Of a stretch of DNA of 64,000 nucleotides, positions 22,901 through 35,000 are shown piece after piece. The notes beneath the pieces were generated by a model, which was not told the DNA's origin, did no database searches, and worked only from the letters and a program-made list of their open reading frames with translations. Numbering within the stretch: the stretch's first letter is position 1; every line of letters begins with the position of its first letter. Source of the DNA: Zingiber officinale (lineage: Eukaryota; Streptophyta; Magnoliopsida; Zingiberales; Zingiberaceae); contig NC_056002.1 in assembly GCF_018446385.1 (NCBI RefSeq), positions 8,876,894-8,940,893 on the forward strand. Reading direction: 5' to 3'. The translations under genes were made by a program, and so were the position numbers.

Positions 22901-25900
22901 AGGTCATGGATATTCAACAACCGCTTGATCAGCGGGGAATCTGAGTGCACCGCCTCCCAATTAAAGTTTTCTTTTGTCTTCCTCTGTCCCTCATTGTTGG
23001 GTTTGAGAATTTTTCTATTTTCTTTGTTGTTTATAAGAAAATAAAAATTTGAAGGTTGAAAGGATAATAAAACAAATATTTAACATTGATTTCTTTGACA
23101 TATTTAAATTTTATAGAGGTGAATGATATGTTAAGTATTTGTTTTTTATTTTTCAATTTTCAATGACCTTGTTTTGTCTTATGAAATCGGCAAACTGGAA
23201 GTAGAAATTTTACATGAATAAGTTTTATTAAACATAATTGTTCCCCAGCTATATTTGTTATATCATCTTTTTCAGTAACACCATAAGTGGTTGATCATAC
23301 TTCAATTTAAAAAAAAAATAATCTAAAAGGCACACAATGAACACAGAAGATTCTAGATGTTTCTCTCCAATTCAACTGACTGCTCTTTATCTGATTGACA
23401 ATATCTTTATCTACCTCTTGCTATAAATAGCACAGTCAAGACAATTTAAAACTCTCTATATGCTAGTCCTTTCTTGATTTGCTAGATTTCCCTAATTGTT
23501 CCTTTTTTCCCCAATCATTTCACTGTAAAAGTATTATTTGTTTGCATATTTCAATGTTTGAGGATGTTGAACTTGAATTTACTTATAGAAAGTAAAAAAT
23601 TACCAAGACAGCACCTTTGTGCATAGTTAATGATTAAATTGATTCTTTGGTACTTTGTAAAGTTTAGATTAGTGATCTATTGCATCTAAGTTTAAAGCAG
23701 TAGATATATAATTCGTGCCTGAATAAGGAACGTGCTAACAATTGAAGCTATGATCTTACTACAATAACGCTAAAAGTAAGGGTATTTTTGGAAACGAAGA
23801 TGTGTTAAGGTGGGATGAGTGCTGTTTTGATGATAAATGAAAAAGGAGTGCTCTTTTGACGATTCCAATAAAAAGGGATGTTCTTTTGATTTTTGCCCAT
23901 CTGTTTTCGACAAAAAAAATCCAAACACTCCATTAGAGACTATTGAGAAGTTTTTAGCATGATTTTCTAGTCAAAATTCTATGATTTAGGCCATGACAGA
24001 GTTATTATCAACTTAAAACATGTGAACAATCCGTTTAGGACTCCTAGGAAGTCTAGATTTTTTTTGCCAAAATAACAAATTTTGGTCATTTAGGACTTGG
24101 GAAAAATTCTTTTGTGGTCAATTTTAAATTAATTATGCTTTGGTATACATCTCACTCCTACAAATTCACTGCTATATCCTTTTTTTTTCAACAAATTTTG
24201 CCATTGAAATAATTAGATAAGAAAAAGAGATTTTCGTTTGCCAAACCATGGGATATTTTGGACTATGTGGTGAGAAAAAGTATTTTATTTTGGCAAAAAG
24301 AAAGTATGATGTGTCCTTTAGGGAAAATCCAAACTGAGAAAACTGAAATTTTCTTGGCAAATCTGTCTCAGATGTTTATTGTTCCTTTTTTTTATAAATT
24401 GTTTCTTCAAAGTCTCACTTTTTTCTATATTAATATTTTTGAAAATAACCATGCAAAGTGAAGGGAATTAGAAGAGTGAAATCAGCTTGACATCATATTG
24501 ACATGTTTTGAGGATTTCATAGCATGCTGAGTTCTGGCATGACATCACACTGGAATAGTATTGTATGGGCCAAGCTTTGAAACTCCATTATAGAGTGCTA
24601 CTTTGAACCTTGCTTTGGAAAAACATAGGCTTCTATATCAATAAGTGCACTTCTGTTTACATGCTTATTGCAGACTATCTAGGCAGAATTGTTTAACAGC
24701 ATAAGTTGTTTATAGTATACATCTTATGGTATGTCTGCACCATAGTTTCCATGGAAACATAAGCATTGAAGATGGAAAATGGATTGACATGGAACACTAT
24801 TTGACTTCTTAACTTAATTCAGGTTGATTCTGAACTGATGGCTGTTGGTAGGGCAGCCTTAGGAAATCTGCTTGGAGGAATTGGCTACTTCTATGGTCAG
24901 TCAAAGATTGCCTTACCAGAAGGTTACACTGTAAGTGTAAGGTTTGTTAAGTTTCAAAGATTTTTAACCTGCTGCACATTCTCTCTTTCTATTTATCAAC
25001 CATAGCTTTTATGATCATCAAACTTAGAGGTGTGATAGACAGTGGGAATATATGTCAAATCATTGAAAATTTTATTTTATTTTATAATTCTTCCATATAA
25101 GCTTGCTATTTTATTGTCTCGTTTGATTTACTTTATTTATCTTTTGAAAATTTGTGTCATATACTCTGAGATGTATATGAATCTTTTATCACCTAAATTT
25201 GTGATATTTTTTTTGCCCATTTATCTCCTAAATCCTAAATAGATTAGTCACCATTAATCCTTGGTAATTAGATTATGGTGTTCACGTGAAAGGACTTTTA
25301 TATTATAAACATGCCATATTTTCTGTTAGATTTATTGTATCAAATCATTCTGCTCAAGATAGAAATTGACCTTTGATTATGAGCACTAAGCATGCAAGCA
25401 TGTTATATTTGATCCCTGAAGTTGTATTATGTTATTATGATTAACCTTTGGTAGAAAGTATAGTAAGAATGTTATATTTGATCTCTTTGGCAGCAAAAGA
25501 ATGGGGATAAGTTTATTTCTTATTGGCCAGCTGCACTTTTTACAGCTGTTCCTAGTAGATCATTCTTTCCAAGAGGTTTTCTTTGGGATGAAGGCTTCCA
25601 TCAAATGATCATCGGGTTTGTCATATACTATGATTATTTTCGCAGAGTCTAGCAGCTCAGCTGTTAAATTTCTATTGAATAAAATTCTAGCATCTGGAAT
25701 TAGGCTCATTTATGATCTGATGTACTTTTCTTGAAATATGTATCATGTTAATGTTAATAGGCGTTGGGATGCTGATTTATCCATGGACATCATTGGGCAT
25801 TGGTTGGATCTCATTAATGCTGATGGATGGATTCCTCGTGAGCAGATTTTAGGTGCTGAAGCGTTGAGGTAATTTAATCGCAATTTATATGAGATTGTGG

Positions 25901-27848
25901 ACAATTTATTCACATGAAACTTGTTCAATATTTGCAGTAAAGTACCTGAGGAATTTGTTCTTCAATATTCAACAAATGGGAATCCACCAACTTTATTTCT
26001 TGTTATAAGAGGTGCAGTAACTTTACCTATACATATATTGCCTACCTACTAATTGAAAAATGTATTGTTTTTGAATTTATGCTGTGTGCTTATAAAATTG
26101 TGTTGATGATTAAATTGCCTTCAATTTGTTGTCCTTGCTTGTGGAGGCATGTATGTTTAGCCAAAGTTCACAATATTCATTCACATACCAAGATTTTGAC
26201 CAACTTAAAAAATGACTAAGTTTCAAAACAGATATTGAAATAAAGATCTACTCATGGATTTTCATCTTCTAACAAATACAATCACAGCTTGCTGTCTCAG
26301 ATTTCAACTCATCTTTTTGGAGCTCCATAAATGGAACTATTCCTGAAATATATTAAGCATGGTCAGTTCAAAGTGCTTGCGAGATTCGAGTTTTGCTTGC
26401 ATTGCGTGATAAATTAGCATATTGTTTTGTAAATACATTGCTTATATATTGTACAAAGAGTAAATTTATGGAGAGGCAGTGCTGGGCGGGGCTAGGTAGC
26501 AAGGAGAGGAAGTGCAAGATGATTAACTGACTTGATTTGGGTGTTGGCAAGGGTGATGGTGACATACTTGATGGTGGCGGTGCCAACAAGGGCCTTCTGC
26601 TCCAACAAGGGGCCCTTGAGGCAGTTGAGAGCTACCATCAGGGGAAGCAATGCCGCCATGGGATCCAACGGAGAACCCCCAATGTTTCCTTGTTGCAAGA
26701 GAAAGAAAGGTGTGAATGAGACTTTTTCCATTCTATTTACAAGTGATCATTGCTGATTAGCTGCTTCTCTGTTCAATGTTCTCCACAAATTTATGTGGAA
26801 CTTTTTTTTTTGGGCCAAAGATGTTGCTGCAGAAAGCTTCCTGTTTTTTACTCCCAGCAGAAGTTACAAGGGTTAACAGTGGAAATGCCACTCAATCCTT
26901 GCTCTGGAGGCATAGCTTCTGGAGAAGTTGCAGAAAAGTTGCAGAAATTGTGACAGTTTTGTTGGAACTTTGAATTTAGTTTTTTCCATATAATTTTAAC
27001 TCAGGGCATTAGGAGTTAAGACGAACTGAAATTGTGGGCTAGAGATGGATGCTGCCAAGTGTTTGTAACATATTTGTTTAAGCAGCATCTTGGGATATAG
27101 TTATCACTAAATAAGCAAACTACAGCCATAAAGATTTTAGCACCAGTGGGTAAAGAATCTACTGCTCTTTAGATGATAGAAGGGTGAGTCTTAAGTTTTC
27201 CATGATGTAAAAATAAATATTGTGTTTTGGGTGCCTTAATTTTTTTTAATATATATCACATGATTGGGTGACTGAATCATCCTCTATCTTGCTGTTGCAA
27301 TTCAGAACTATTCTACAGAAATCTCAGATTCCTTTGCTATGCTATTTTCTGAGGTAGTTTTAGTTGGTTACATGTATTTTTTTTAAAAAACAATTTATAT
27401 ATATAGATATTTGGTATGATTTGATTGAAGCATCCTCCATACTGTTGTTACGGTTCATAACTATTCTATAGATTGTCTCAGTTTCATTTATATGCTATTT
27501 TCTGAGATAATTATAGCTGTTTCCCGTGGATATGCATACATTGAGTGTGTGTGTGTGTGTCGGTAACTTAACTGGGGAGTTGTATATGCCCATGAGAATT
27601 GTTTCTGCAGATGTGGTTATTTGCCTGATTTGACAGGAAAAATAAATCTGTGTTTGTGCTAACTGTTCTTTCTGTTGAAACATTTATAAGTGGGTGTTTG
27701 ATTGCAAACAATCTTCTAACAGACTTACTAAATGGCATACGGTCAAGTAAATTTTCACCTCAGGAAACCGATGAGATCACTGATTTCCTCAAGAGAGCCT
27801 ATGTCCGCTTGAATGCATGGTTCCAATGGTTCAATAGTACACAATCTG
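16902..27848 (+). CDS. GCS1: Mannosyl-oligosaccharide glucosidase (alpha-glucosidase I, GH63), exons 1-13, cut by gap (copy 1)
   Basis: Removes the outermost alpha-1,2 glucose from Glc3Man9GlcNAc2 in the ER, the first trimming step after N-glycan transfer. Exons: 16902-17222, 17344-17417, 17835-18086, 18221-18395, 19872-19958, 20117-20185, 20963-21059, 21721-21803, 24823-24930, 25494-25615, 25761-25868, 25938-26011, 27723-27848. Phases join throughout. An Arg-rich cytosolic N-terminus (residues 6-14 and 36-41) precedes one membrane anchor (about 53-74, [19 protein letters not shown]), as in type II ER membrane proteins. GH63 landmarks are [12 protein letters not shown] (117-128) and [14 protein letters not shown] (446-459), followed by [15 protein letters not shown]. 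Exon 13 encodes [11 protein letters not shown] and [18 protein letters not shown]. The C-terminal third is missing because the sequence stops at the N gap, not because the gene is damaged. Confidence 0.94.
19045..19560. mobile_element. Partial non-autonomous hAT element in GCS1 intron 4 (copy 1)
   Basis: It begins CAGGTTTAAAATTTTGACA and stays alignable for about 65 bases (through GATACGGTTCCGGTTCCG) with the inverted right end of the intact hAT element at 61228-61831. AT-rich sequence of the same style follows, but the opposite terminus and the GC-rich core are not found, so it is truncated or internally replaced. The right limit is a guess. Long A/T-rich purine tracts fill 19260-19560. Confidence 0.5.
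21295..21460 (+). mobile_element. Au SINE in GCS1 intron 7 (copy 1)
   Basis: A full-length tRNA-derived SINE of the Au family. It reads GGAGCCTTGGCGCAACGGTA (A-box region), then GGTCACGGGTTCGAATCCTG (B box), CCTCTTGCAAAAAGCAGGGT, GGCTGCGTACAATGGATCC and GTGCACCGGGCTGCCC, and ends in TTTTT rather than poly(A). A perfect 18-bp target duplication AATGTCAGCAAAATGAAG lies at 21277-21294 and 21461-21478. It is close to the remembered family consensus, so fairly young. It is in sense orientation, between exons 7 and 8. Confidence 0.93.
22262..22985 (-). mobile_element. Antisense L1-type LINE 3' fragment with zf-RVT domain, GCS1 intron 8 (copy 1)
   Basis: On the minus strand it encodes, in shifting frames, [36 protein letters not shown], then [20 protein letters not shown]. 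The pattern of W, CxxC and H is that of the reverse-transcriptase zinc-binding (zf-RVT) domain found at the C-terminus of plant L1-type LINE proteins. A T run at 22260-22268 would be the poly(A) tail of an antisense, 5'-truncated insertion. Frames are broken. No clear target duplication. Confidence 0.72.
22990..24822. other. Rest of GCS1 intron 8, AT-rich, no feature recognised (copy 1)
   Basis: Low-complexity A/T sequence with no coding signal. A few echoing phrases (AGTGCTGTTTTGATGATAAA and AGTGCTCTTTTGACGATT, 23820-23860) suggest a small local repeat. Exon 9 follows at 24823. Copy 2 counterpart about 54769-56600, with small indels near 55270 and 55970. Confidence 0.4.
26012..27722. other. 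GCS1 intron 12 with a GC-richer island at about 26465-26960 (copy 1)
   Basis: A 1.7-kb intron. The island is compositionally unlike the rest and keeps open frames on both strands. One is a 79-codon minus-strand frame (26492-26731) reading [20 protein letters not shown] and [21 protein letters not shown] do not recognise it. It may be a captured gene or transposon fragment. A (GT)n microsatellite lies at about 27544-27560. Copy 2 counterpart: 57791-59505. Confidence 0.35.
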
Positions 27849-28087
27849 GTGAGTTTTTATTTTGAGTAAACTGTAACTAAAACCTTTTTCTGTTCTCATG
27901 TGTAGCATTCTGATTCTAAAAAAAATAACACCAAGTGCTGTTCAAACTTTTAAGTTGTAATCATGGTCATGAAGACCATAGCTGCTCAAGAGTTCTAGCA
28001 AGCTATATACTGATACCCATTTCTAAGTTCATAGCTGTGGACTCATAGTAAATATTGGGATCAAACTATTAGTTTTTTCAATATAAA

Positions 28088-28443
28088 GTTGTCGGGTCAC
28101 TGATTAATTGCCCACTTGGAGACAACTGATTTTCTTTATATTATTTGCAATATGTTCACCTGTTTTGTTGCAATGTGGTTATTCATTTTTATATGATGGA
28201 ACTAATATAGGCAATGAGTTCCTTTGAATTCAACATTGAAAATATATATGATGGAATTAATTTAGCTGGATGAGTTCCTTAACCTTCAACATTGTCGGGT
28301 CACTCCTTAACTCCACTTGGTGATGACTAATTATCTCTATCCTATTTGCAATAGGCTTACCTGTTTGATTGCAATGTGGTTATTCTTTCATGTATGATGG
28401 AACTAATATAGGCAATCAGTTCCTTAAAAGTTCAACGTTGAAT
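28088..28443. repeat. Direct duplication of ~150-bp units, period ~203, GCS1 intron 13 (copy 1)
   Basis: Units start at 28088 and about 28291 with TTGTCGGGTCACT. They share TTGCAATGTGGTTATTC, ATGATGGAACTAATATAGGC, AATNAGTTCCTT and TTCAAC(A/G)TTG. Between them another TATATGATGGAATTAATTTAG echo gives a partial third unit. An old local tandem duplication, non-coding. Confidence 0.7.
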
Positions 28444-28550
28444 ATATAAATACATCATATTTAGTGTTTTTTATTAAAATTTGAGCACATGTTTCACCTT
28501 TTCTTGCAAAGTGTTTAGAGCCTGTGTAACCTCTATGTTTAGTGGTTACT

Positions 28551-28573
28551 TATTATTATTATTATTATTATTT
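28551..28573. repeat. (TTA)n microsatellite, GCS1 intron 13 (copy 1)
   Basis: About seven TTA/ATT units run into a T tract. The copy 2 counterpart at about 60331-60358 is longer by one unit. Within-species variation of this size is ordinary. Confidence 0.8.
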
Positions 28574-28922
28574 TTTTATATTGCCACATCTCATTCAAGA
28601 ATGTTTGACGAGATGTTTAGCTTGATGAGTTTTGCAGCTAGACACTAGGATTATGTACTGGGCTTACTCGTGCATGTGCATATCTGTGTATATATTGCTT
28701 TTTGTATGACAGTGTCAACATTCTCATTTGAAGTATTTAGTGTGTATGCATACATAACTTTTTGTGTGTTCCTGCTCTATATCAATCAATCAATATTGTA
28801 CTTGTGCAAAATGTAGATTAGTCCATAGAATTCTCATGGAATTTGCACTACACTTATACGTGAGTGATGCTAAATGGCCAACTGAAAGTTCTATGAGATT
28901 GGCTATTTTGCTCTGCACCTTA

Positions 28923-29022
28923 NNNNNNNNNNNNNNNNNNNNNNNNNNNNNNNNNNNNNNNNNNNNNNNNNNNNNNNNNNNNNNNNNNNNNNNNNNNNNN
29001 NNNNNNNNNNNNNNNNNNNNNN
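28923..29022. other. Assembly gap, exactly 100 N
   Basis: One hundred consecutive N. A round 100 is a common scaffolder placeholder and says nothing about true length. It separates GCS1 intron 13 on the left from the inside of a UPL exon on the right. Any reading frame drawn across it is artificial. Confidence 0.99.
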
Positions 29023-32000
29023 TTGCCCATCGTCATCATACTGGAGGACTGTTTGGCATAAGTTCTAGAAGTCGACGCGGTGAGTCTTCTAGGCATGGAG
29101 ATACTATCGGGTCTACTCTGGACCGAAATATTGAGGCTTCTGCTCGCAGATCTACAGTTGGAAAACTAATTGAAACTGATGGTGTTCCCCTAGTTGGCAT
29201 CAATGATCTAAAAGCAATGATCAGATTGCTACGTATAGTTCAGGTGGATGCTTGTTTCTTCTAACTTGCTTTTCTATTACGTTTTACATGCTGACAGTTT
29301 GATGGTTTATTTGCAGCCTTTGTATAAAGGTCAACTACAGAGGCTTTTCTTGAATCTATGTACTCATCACGAGACAAGAACTTATTTGGTGGAAGTTTTA
29401 ATGGATATGCTAATGTTGGATCTACGGGGACCCACTAACACTGCAGTTGAATACGCTGAATCCCCGTTTAGGTTGTATGGGTGTCAGAGTTATGTCGCCT
29501 ATTCCCGTCCTCAATTTTATGGCGGTAATTCTTTAATTGCAGCAGTATATTTGTTTGATGACCTGTCATGAGACCTTAAAGATTCAGTTATATCTTGTTA
29601 ACATGTTATATGTTCCTCTACTACAAAACTGGGCGGATTTCCTTAAAATGCTGAACAACTAACTTTTTTGAAATATGACTGTTGTTTACATCTTCTAATC
29701 AAAAGCATTGTCATGATTCATGATCTGTTTCACAATCACTATGTTTTTTTGGATATACAGGAGTGCCTCCGTTAGTGTCTCGCCGTATTTTGGAGACTTT
29801 GGCCTACTTAGCAAAAAATCATCCAAATGTATCCAAGCTCCTATTGCATCTTGTATTACCATGTTCACCTACAAGCGTACCTGAAGTATCGGACAAGGGA
29901 CACGGGAAAGCTGTTCTGATGGAGGAAGATAAATCCGAGGTTAAAACAGGAGCTTTTGCTATTGTGTTACTTCTTGAACTCTTGAATCAACCATTGTACA
30001 TGCGGAGTGTTTCTCATCTGGAACAGGTGCCTACTAAATAGAAGTTACAGTGGTCTTATTCCTATTTTGCAAGTAACTGACTAACTGAGCCATTGCTTTT
30101 CAGTTGTTAAATCTCATTGAGGTTGTTATTGATTCTGGCCTGTCAAACAAACCTGAAGCACCAACTGAGCTACAATCTGCTTCTGACATTATGCAAGACA
30201 CACCAGTTAATGCTGATGCTGTTGTGTCTTCTGCTAAAGAGGATATTAAATCAAAGAAAAGTGAGGATTCTAAAAAGGCTTCTACTTCTGGTACAAACAA
30301 CAAAAACAATATTAGTGATATTTTATTGAGCATTCCAGAAGGAGAGCTTAGACTTCTCTGCTCTTTGCTTGCACGTGAAGGGTACAGTTTTCTTGTTTAT
30401 TTGCCTTTAGACTTACACTGGTTAATCATTTCTGTGACAATAATTCTAAATAAGTTTGTTAGAACCTGATTTTGTTTTGTGAGATCCTGTGATGCATCAT
30501 GAGGAACAATTCAACTTACTGAAAGAGGACAAGTATTATTGATTGAAAGAGGATCTAATACATTGGATCCTATTCCCTTTATTAGGCTAGTAACAAGAGC
30601 AATTTTCTGTAAAAATATGACACAATTACCTAACAAATTTAATATTTTTTTGTAAATATCTAAACAAACTTTTTAAAAAAAAAATAAATTTAAACAAACT
30701 CCTAAATAAATCTAAACAACCTTTTAAAGAATCACTATGTCATTTTCTCTCACCAAGAAGAATTCAACTTATCAAGTAGAAAGCCAGATGGTCTGTTAAG
30801 TTTTACAATGCCTCATAAATGTGTGAAATGGGTAACAAAGGGTGCATCCGTGGAAGATGACTTTGGTGCCTCTTGTTTGGTCTAAGCAAATAAATTGAGG
30901 GTTGTGCATTGTAGTTCTCATAATATTCAGGAGGGAAGTCAGCAATATAAACATTAAGATGTATTTTTCTCATAATGCCGAAATACCATAAGGACTGTAA
31001 TCTTTTTGTTTATGTGTGTATCTTTGTGATCCTTATAAAATTCATTGGTATGTATCCTTGGTTTTCTCCTAACATTGACGTGTCTTTCGGATATGCGCAA
31101 AAAAGTTATTCGTTGACTTAGAAGTGTAGAAGATGGTAGATAACGGAACTACTAGTAATGGAACCAAATGGACTAAATGATGATCTTTAGACCTATAGAG
31201 TATCGTGAATGGACTTTTACCTATAGAATGATTTACATAATTATTATCAGTAAACTCTACAATTGGTATTATGGAATTCTAAATCATGGGGTTTTCCTAC
31301 AAAATACCTCAGCAAAATGCCTAAGTAGATTTTCAGTTTGAGCTTCGACGTTGTGGATGAAATGTGATGAGATTTTGAGTTGGATTCTAAACAGCTTCCA
31401 TAGGATCTTTCAAAAATAGCTTACCAATTTAACATATTTATTACCGATAAATGTTCATATGAAACTGTGACAAATATGCACATCAAACGAGAAAGATAAA
31501 AAAGACTTAGTTAGCAACAATAAAATAAGATAAAATTTATTTAAATATAGATGATCATATAATAAGGGATAGAGCACAATGATATAAAAAGATCCATATA
31601 GTCAATCCCATCTAGTGGGATAAGGCTTGGTTGTTGTTGTTGTTGTATTTATTACGATCAATATATGTAACCCGTGCAATAGAACAATCTTCGTAAAGAA
31701 CAATTTAGCTATGTGAGATGCATCGTTAGTGTTGTTGCAGGAATGCAATGCTCCATTTTAAAGAACTTGTCTTGTTGTAGTTATGACTTCAATTGGTTCA
31801 AGGGAGTCTTACAACAAAGGCGATGTTGTTGCCTTTCCAAGAGAGATCTTTTTTCGACATTAATAATGCATAGGTTACGAAAGGACTCCTGCTTTCTTTA
31901 ATAAAGTTTTTCTCTGTGGGAGTTCTTCGATCTAGTTATTTAGTTTAGCGTGTTCTCAAGATTCATATGGTAGTATGGGAGTATTGACAAATGTGATCCA

Positions 32001-35000
32001 TAAATGAGGTCTATTTTATGTTGAATCATGCACAAAGGTGGCAGTTCCTTGGGTATGACCCGACCTCAAACGAAGGAATCACCTTGATGGGGACCTTGGT
32101 TGGTTGGTGAGGCGGTCGTGGTTCACTGCAGGTCACCAGTGGGATGTAGACCTGGTAGGGCTTTGCAGTGAGCAGGAACTAGGGTGGTGCAAGGCTCTCA
32201 AATGCGGTGGTGGTTGGTGATGCTTGCAGCAAAGAAGGCAGCTGTTGGCAATGTGCCGCTGCTGGCATGCAGAGACAAATGGTGGGAGTGATTTTTTTTG
32301 GGTGGAACGCTGGATGGGAGATCTGATGGTTTCGAGCACTTGAAGGGAAAGGAGAAGTGAATTGGGAATTCACACATCTAGAAATTAGAGATTGAATTAG
32401 GAATTTAGCTCTGGTACCGATTGATGTAGCATGAGGAACAACTCAACTCATCAAAAGAGGAAATTTTTTATTAATTGAAATATTATCTAATACAAATATT
32501 CTAGGCAGGCAATGATATTCTTTATAGAAATATAACTTAATTATCTAAAAACTATCAAATTCATTAAAATATCTAAATAATCTTATTTTTAAGATCTAAA
32601 GAAACACTTAAATGAATCTAAAAAAATATTTTATGTCACCCTGTGCATTTCTCATGATTTTAGCTTTTGAGATAATGGTTTACCCAGCCATGTCACACTC
32701 ATATTTCCTTGATTTTGTGCCATATGAAATTAGACAAAAGATTGTGTTTTCAATGCCAATTAAACCTGATTACTGCTCAAGGATTCAACTTGCTTATGAA
32801 GCATTACACTTTCTTGGGGATTTTAGAGTGTTTTTTCTCTGCAGATTATCTGATAATGCATACAATCTTGTTGCTGAGGTCTTAAAAAAAGTGGTGGCCA
32901 ATGCTCCAGCGTATTGTCATTTATTTACTACAGAGCTGGTCAATTCAGTGCGAAATTTAAGTATTTATGCAATTAATGAACTTAACCTATACGAGGATGC
33001 TGAGAAAGCACTTCTCAGCTCATCTTCTATTAATGGTACTGCAATCTTGAGAGTTCTGCAGGCTTTGAGCTCTCTTATTGCTGCATTGCACGAAAAGAAG
33101 GACCCAGTTTCATTCCCCGACAAAGACCATATTAATGCTCTTTCTCATGTATGGGATATAAATTCTGCACTTGAACCTTTGTGGCTAGAGTTGAGCAATT
33201 GCATAAGCAAAATTGAGATCTCTTCAGGACCTCCATCAGAGCCTGAATCTATTTCAGGAAATTTGGCATCGACGAGTACAATTGTAGTATCACCACTCTC
33301 TGTTGGTGCCCAAAACATCTTGCCATATATTGAGTCATTCTTTGTGACATGTGAAAAGTTGCGTCCTGGGCAATATGAAACTGTTCAAGATTTTGCTACT
33401 ACGGCAACTGACATTGAAGATGCAACTACACCAACTGCACAAAAATCATCTTGTGGGCCATGTACAAGCACCCATGAAAAACAGGTTGTTTTTGTTAGGT
33501 TTCTGGAGAGGCATAGGAAGTTGTTAAATTCATTCATTCGTCAGAATCCTGGTTTGCTTGAGAAGTCATTTTCTCTCATGCTCAAAATTCCACGATACAT
33601 TGACTTTGACAATAAACGGTCTCATTTTCGATCAAAAATAAAGCATCAACATGATCATCATCACAGTCCTGTTAGAATTTCAGTGAGAAGAGCCTACATA
33701 TTGGAGGACTCATATAACCAATTGCGAATGCGCTCGCCACAAGATTTGAAGGGAAAATTAACTGTCCATTTTCAAGGTGAAGAAGGTATTGATGCCGGTG
33801 GACTTACCAGGGAATGGTATCAGTTGCTTTCTCGGGTAATTTTTGATAAGGGTGCCCTTCTTTTCACAACTGTTGGCAATGAATCAACATTCCAGCCAAA
33901 CCCCAATTCAGTTTACCAGACGGAACATCTTTCATATTTTAAGTTTGTTGGACGAGTGGTGAGTGATTTGATTATTATCCTTTTCAAGCTTTTTTTGTTG
34001 TGATCACTAACATTGTCAAATTTTGCAGGTCAGTAAAGCACTCTTTGATAGTCAGCTCCTTGATGTCCATTTTACAAGGTCATTTTACAAACACATTCTT
34101 GGTGTAAAGGTTACTTATCATGACATTGAGGCTGTTGATCCAGATTACTATAAAAATCTGAAGTGGATGCTTGAGGTATCCTGAAGTTCCTTGTACATTT
34201 TGGTGTTCTTTTACTGCATCAACATCTTCATTCTTTGATGTTTCATGATTCTTCTATTTTTCAAAATTTTTGATCTTCCATTTATTTTATTTGCCATATT
34301 GCAGAACGATATAAGTGAGGTATTGGATCTTACTTTCAGTATGGATGCTGATGAGGAAAAACTGATATTGTATGAAAAGGCTGAGGTGAATGCTATTCTT
34401 TTTCCCTTTATAATCATGTACTCCCATTATCTTTTATGTTAAGTTTGTACACTATAGGTATCATATAGCCTGTTTGTTTTGAAACTAAGGGGGTGCTTGG
34501 TTCGGGGAAGGGAATGAGAAAGGATATAGGAATGATTGCCAATATTATTGAAATGAGAATAATACCCATACCCCTCATATTAGTGGGGAATGGCCCATTC
34601 CTTTATTTCGAGGAATGAATTTGTGGGTCCCACCTTTATTTCCCCAAACCAAGCACAAGTTTAGTTTCATTCCCATTCCAAACCCTCCAAACAAGCAACC
34701 CCTAAGTTTCTAGGAAATTAACCAAAATACATGGACCCTTGGAGTGACCTACACTTACCTAAAGATATGCAATAGTAAATAGTTCAATGGATGTGATCTT
34801 GTCTTTTAATTATAAACTGATTCTATGTCTTGCTTTTAAATTTTTCTGGACTGTAGTTTGTTCCCTTTTATGTACAAATCTATCCTGATTTGTATATATA
34901 CTTCTCTTCTTGTGCATAGGTCTTTTACGATATTATACGTTCTTGGTGGAAAAGCTTGTACCGGAGCCTTAAAATAATACACTAGATGCCTGTTTATTAT

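Larger units (their letters stand above)
1..28922. repeat. First copy of ~29-kb duplicated block (contig end at gap)
   Basis: Base 1 matches base 31774, and the match continues to 28922, which matches about 60710. The offset drifts only from 31773 to 31788 through small indels, so order and orientation are fully kept: UPL 3' exons, repeats, the 179-residue gene, GCS1 exons 1-13. Long stretches are identical. Shared transposon insertions with identical target-site duplications show these are copies of one locus. The block ends inside GCS1 intron 13 at the N run. Confidence 0.97.

Noticed and set aside
28764-29264. An open frame running through the N gap
   Set aside because: It joins GCS1 intron 13 to a UPL exon through 100 undefined bases. 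It is an artefact of the gap, not a fusion gene.
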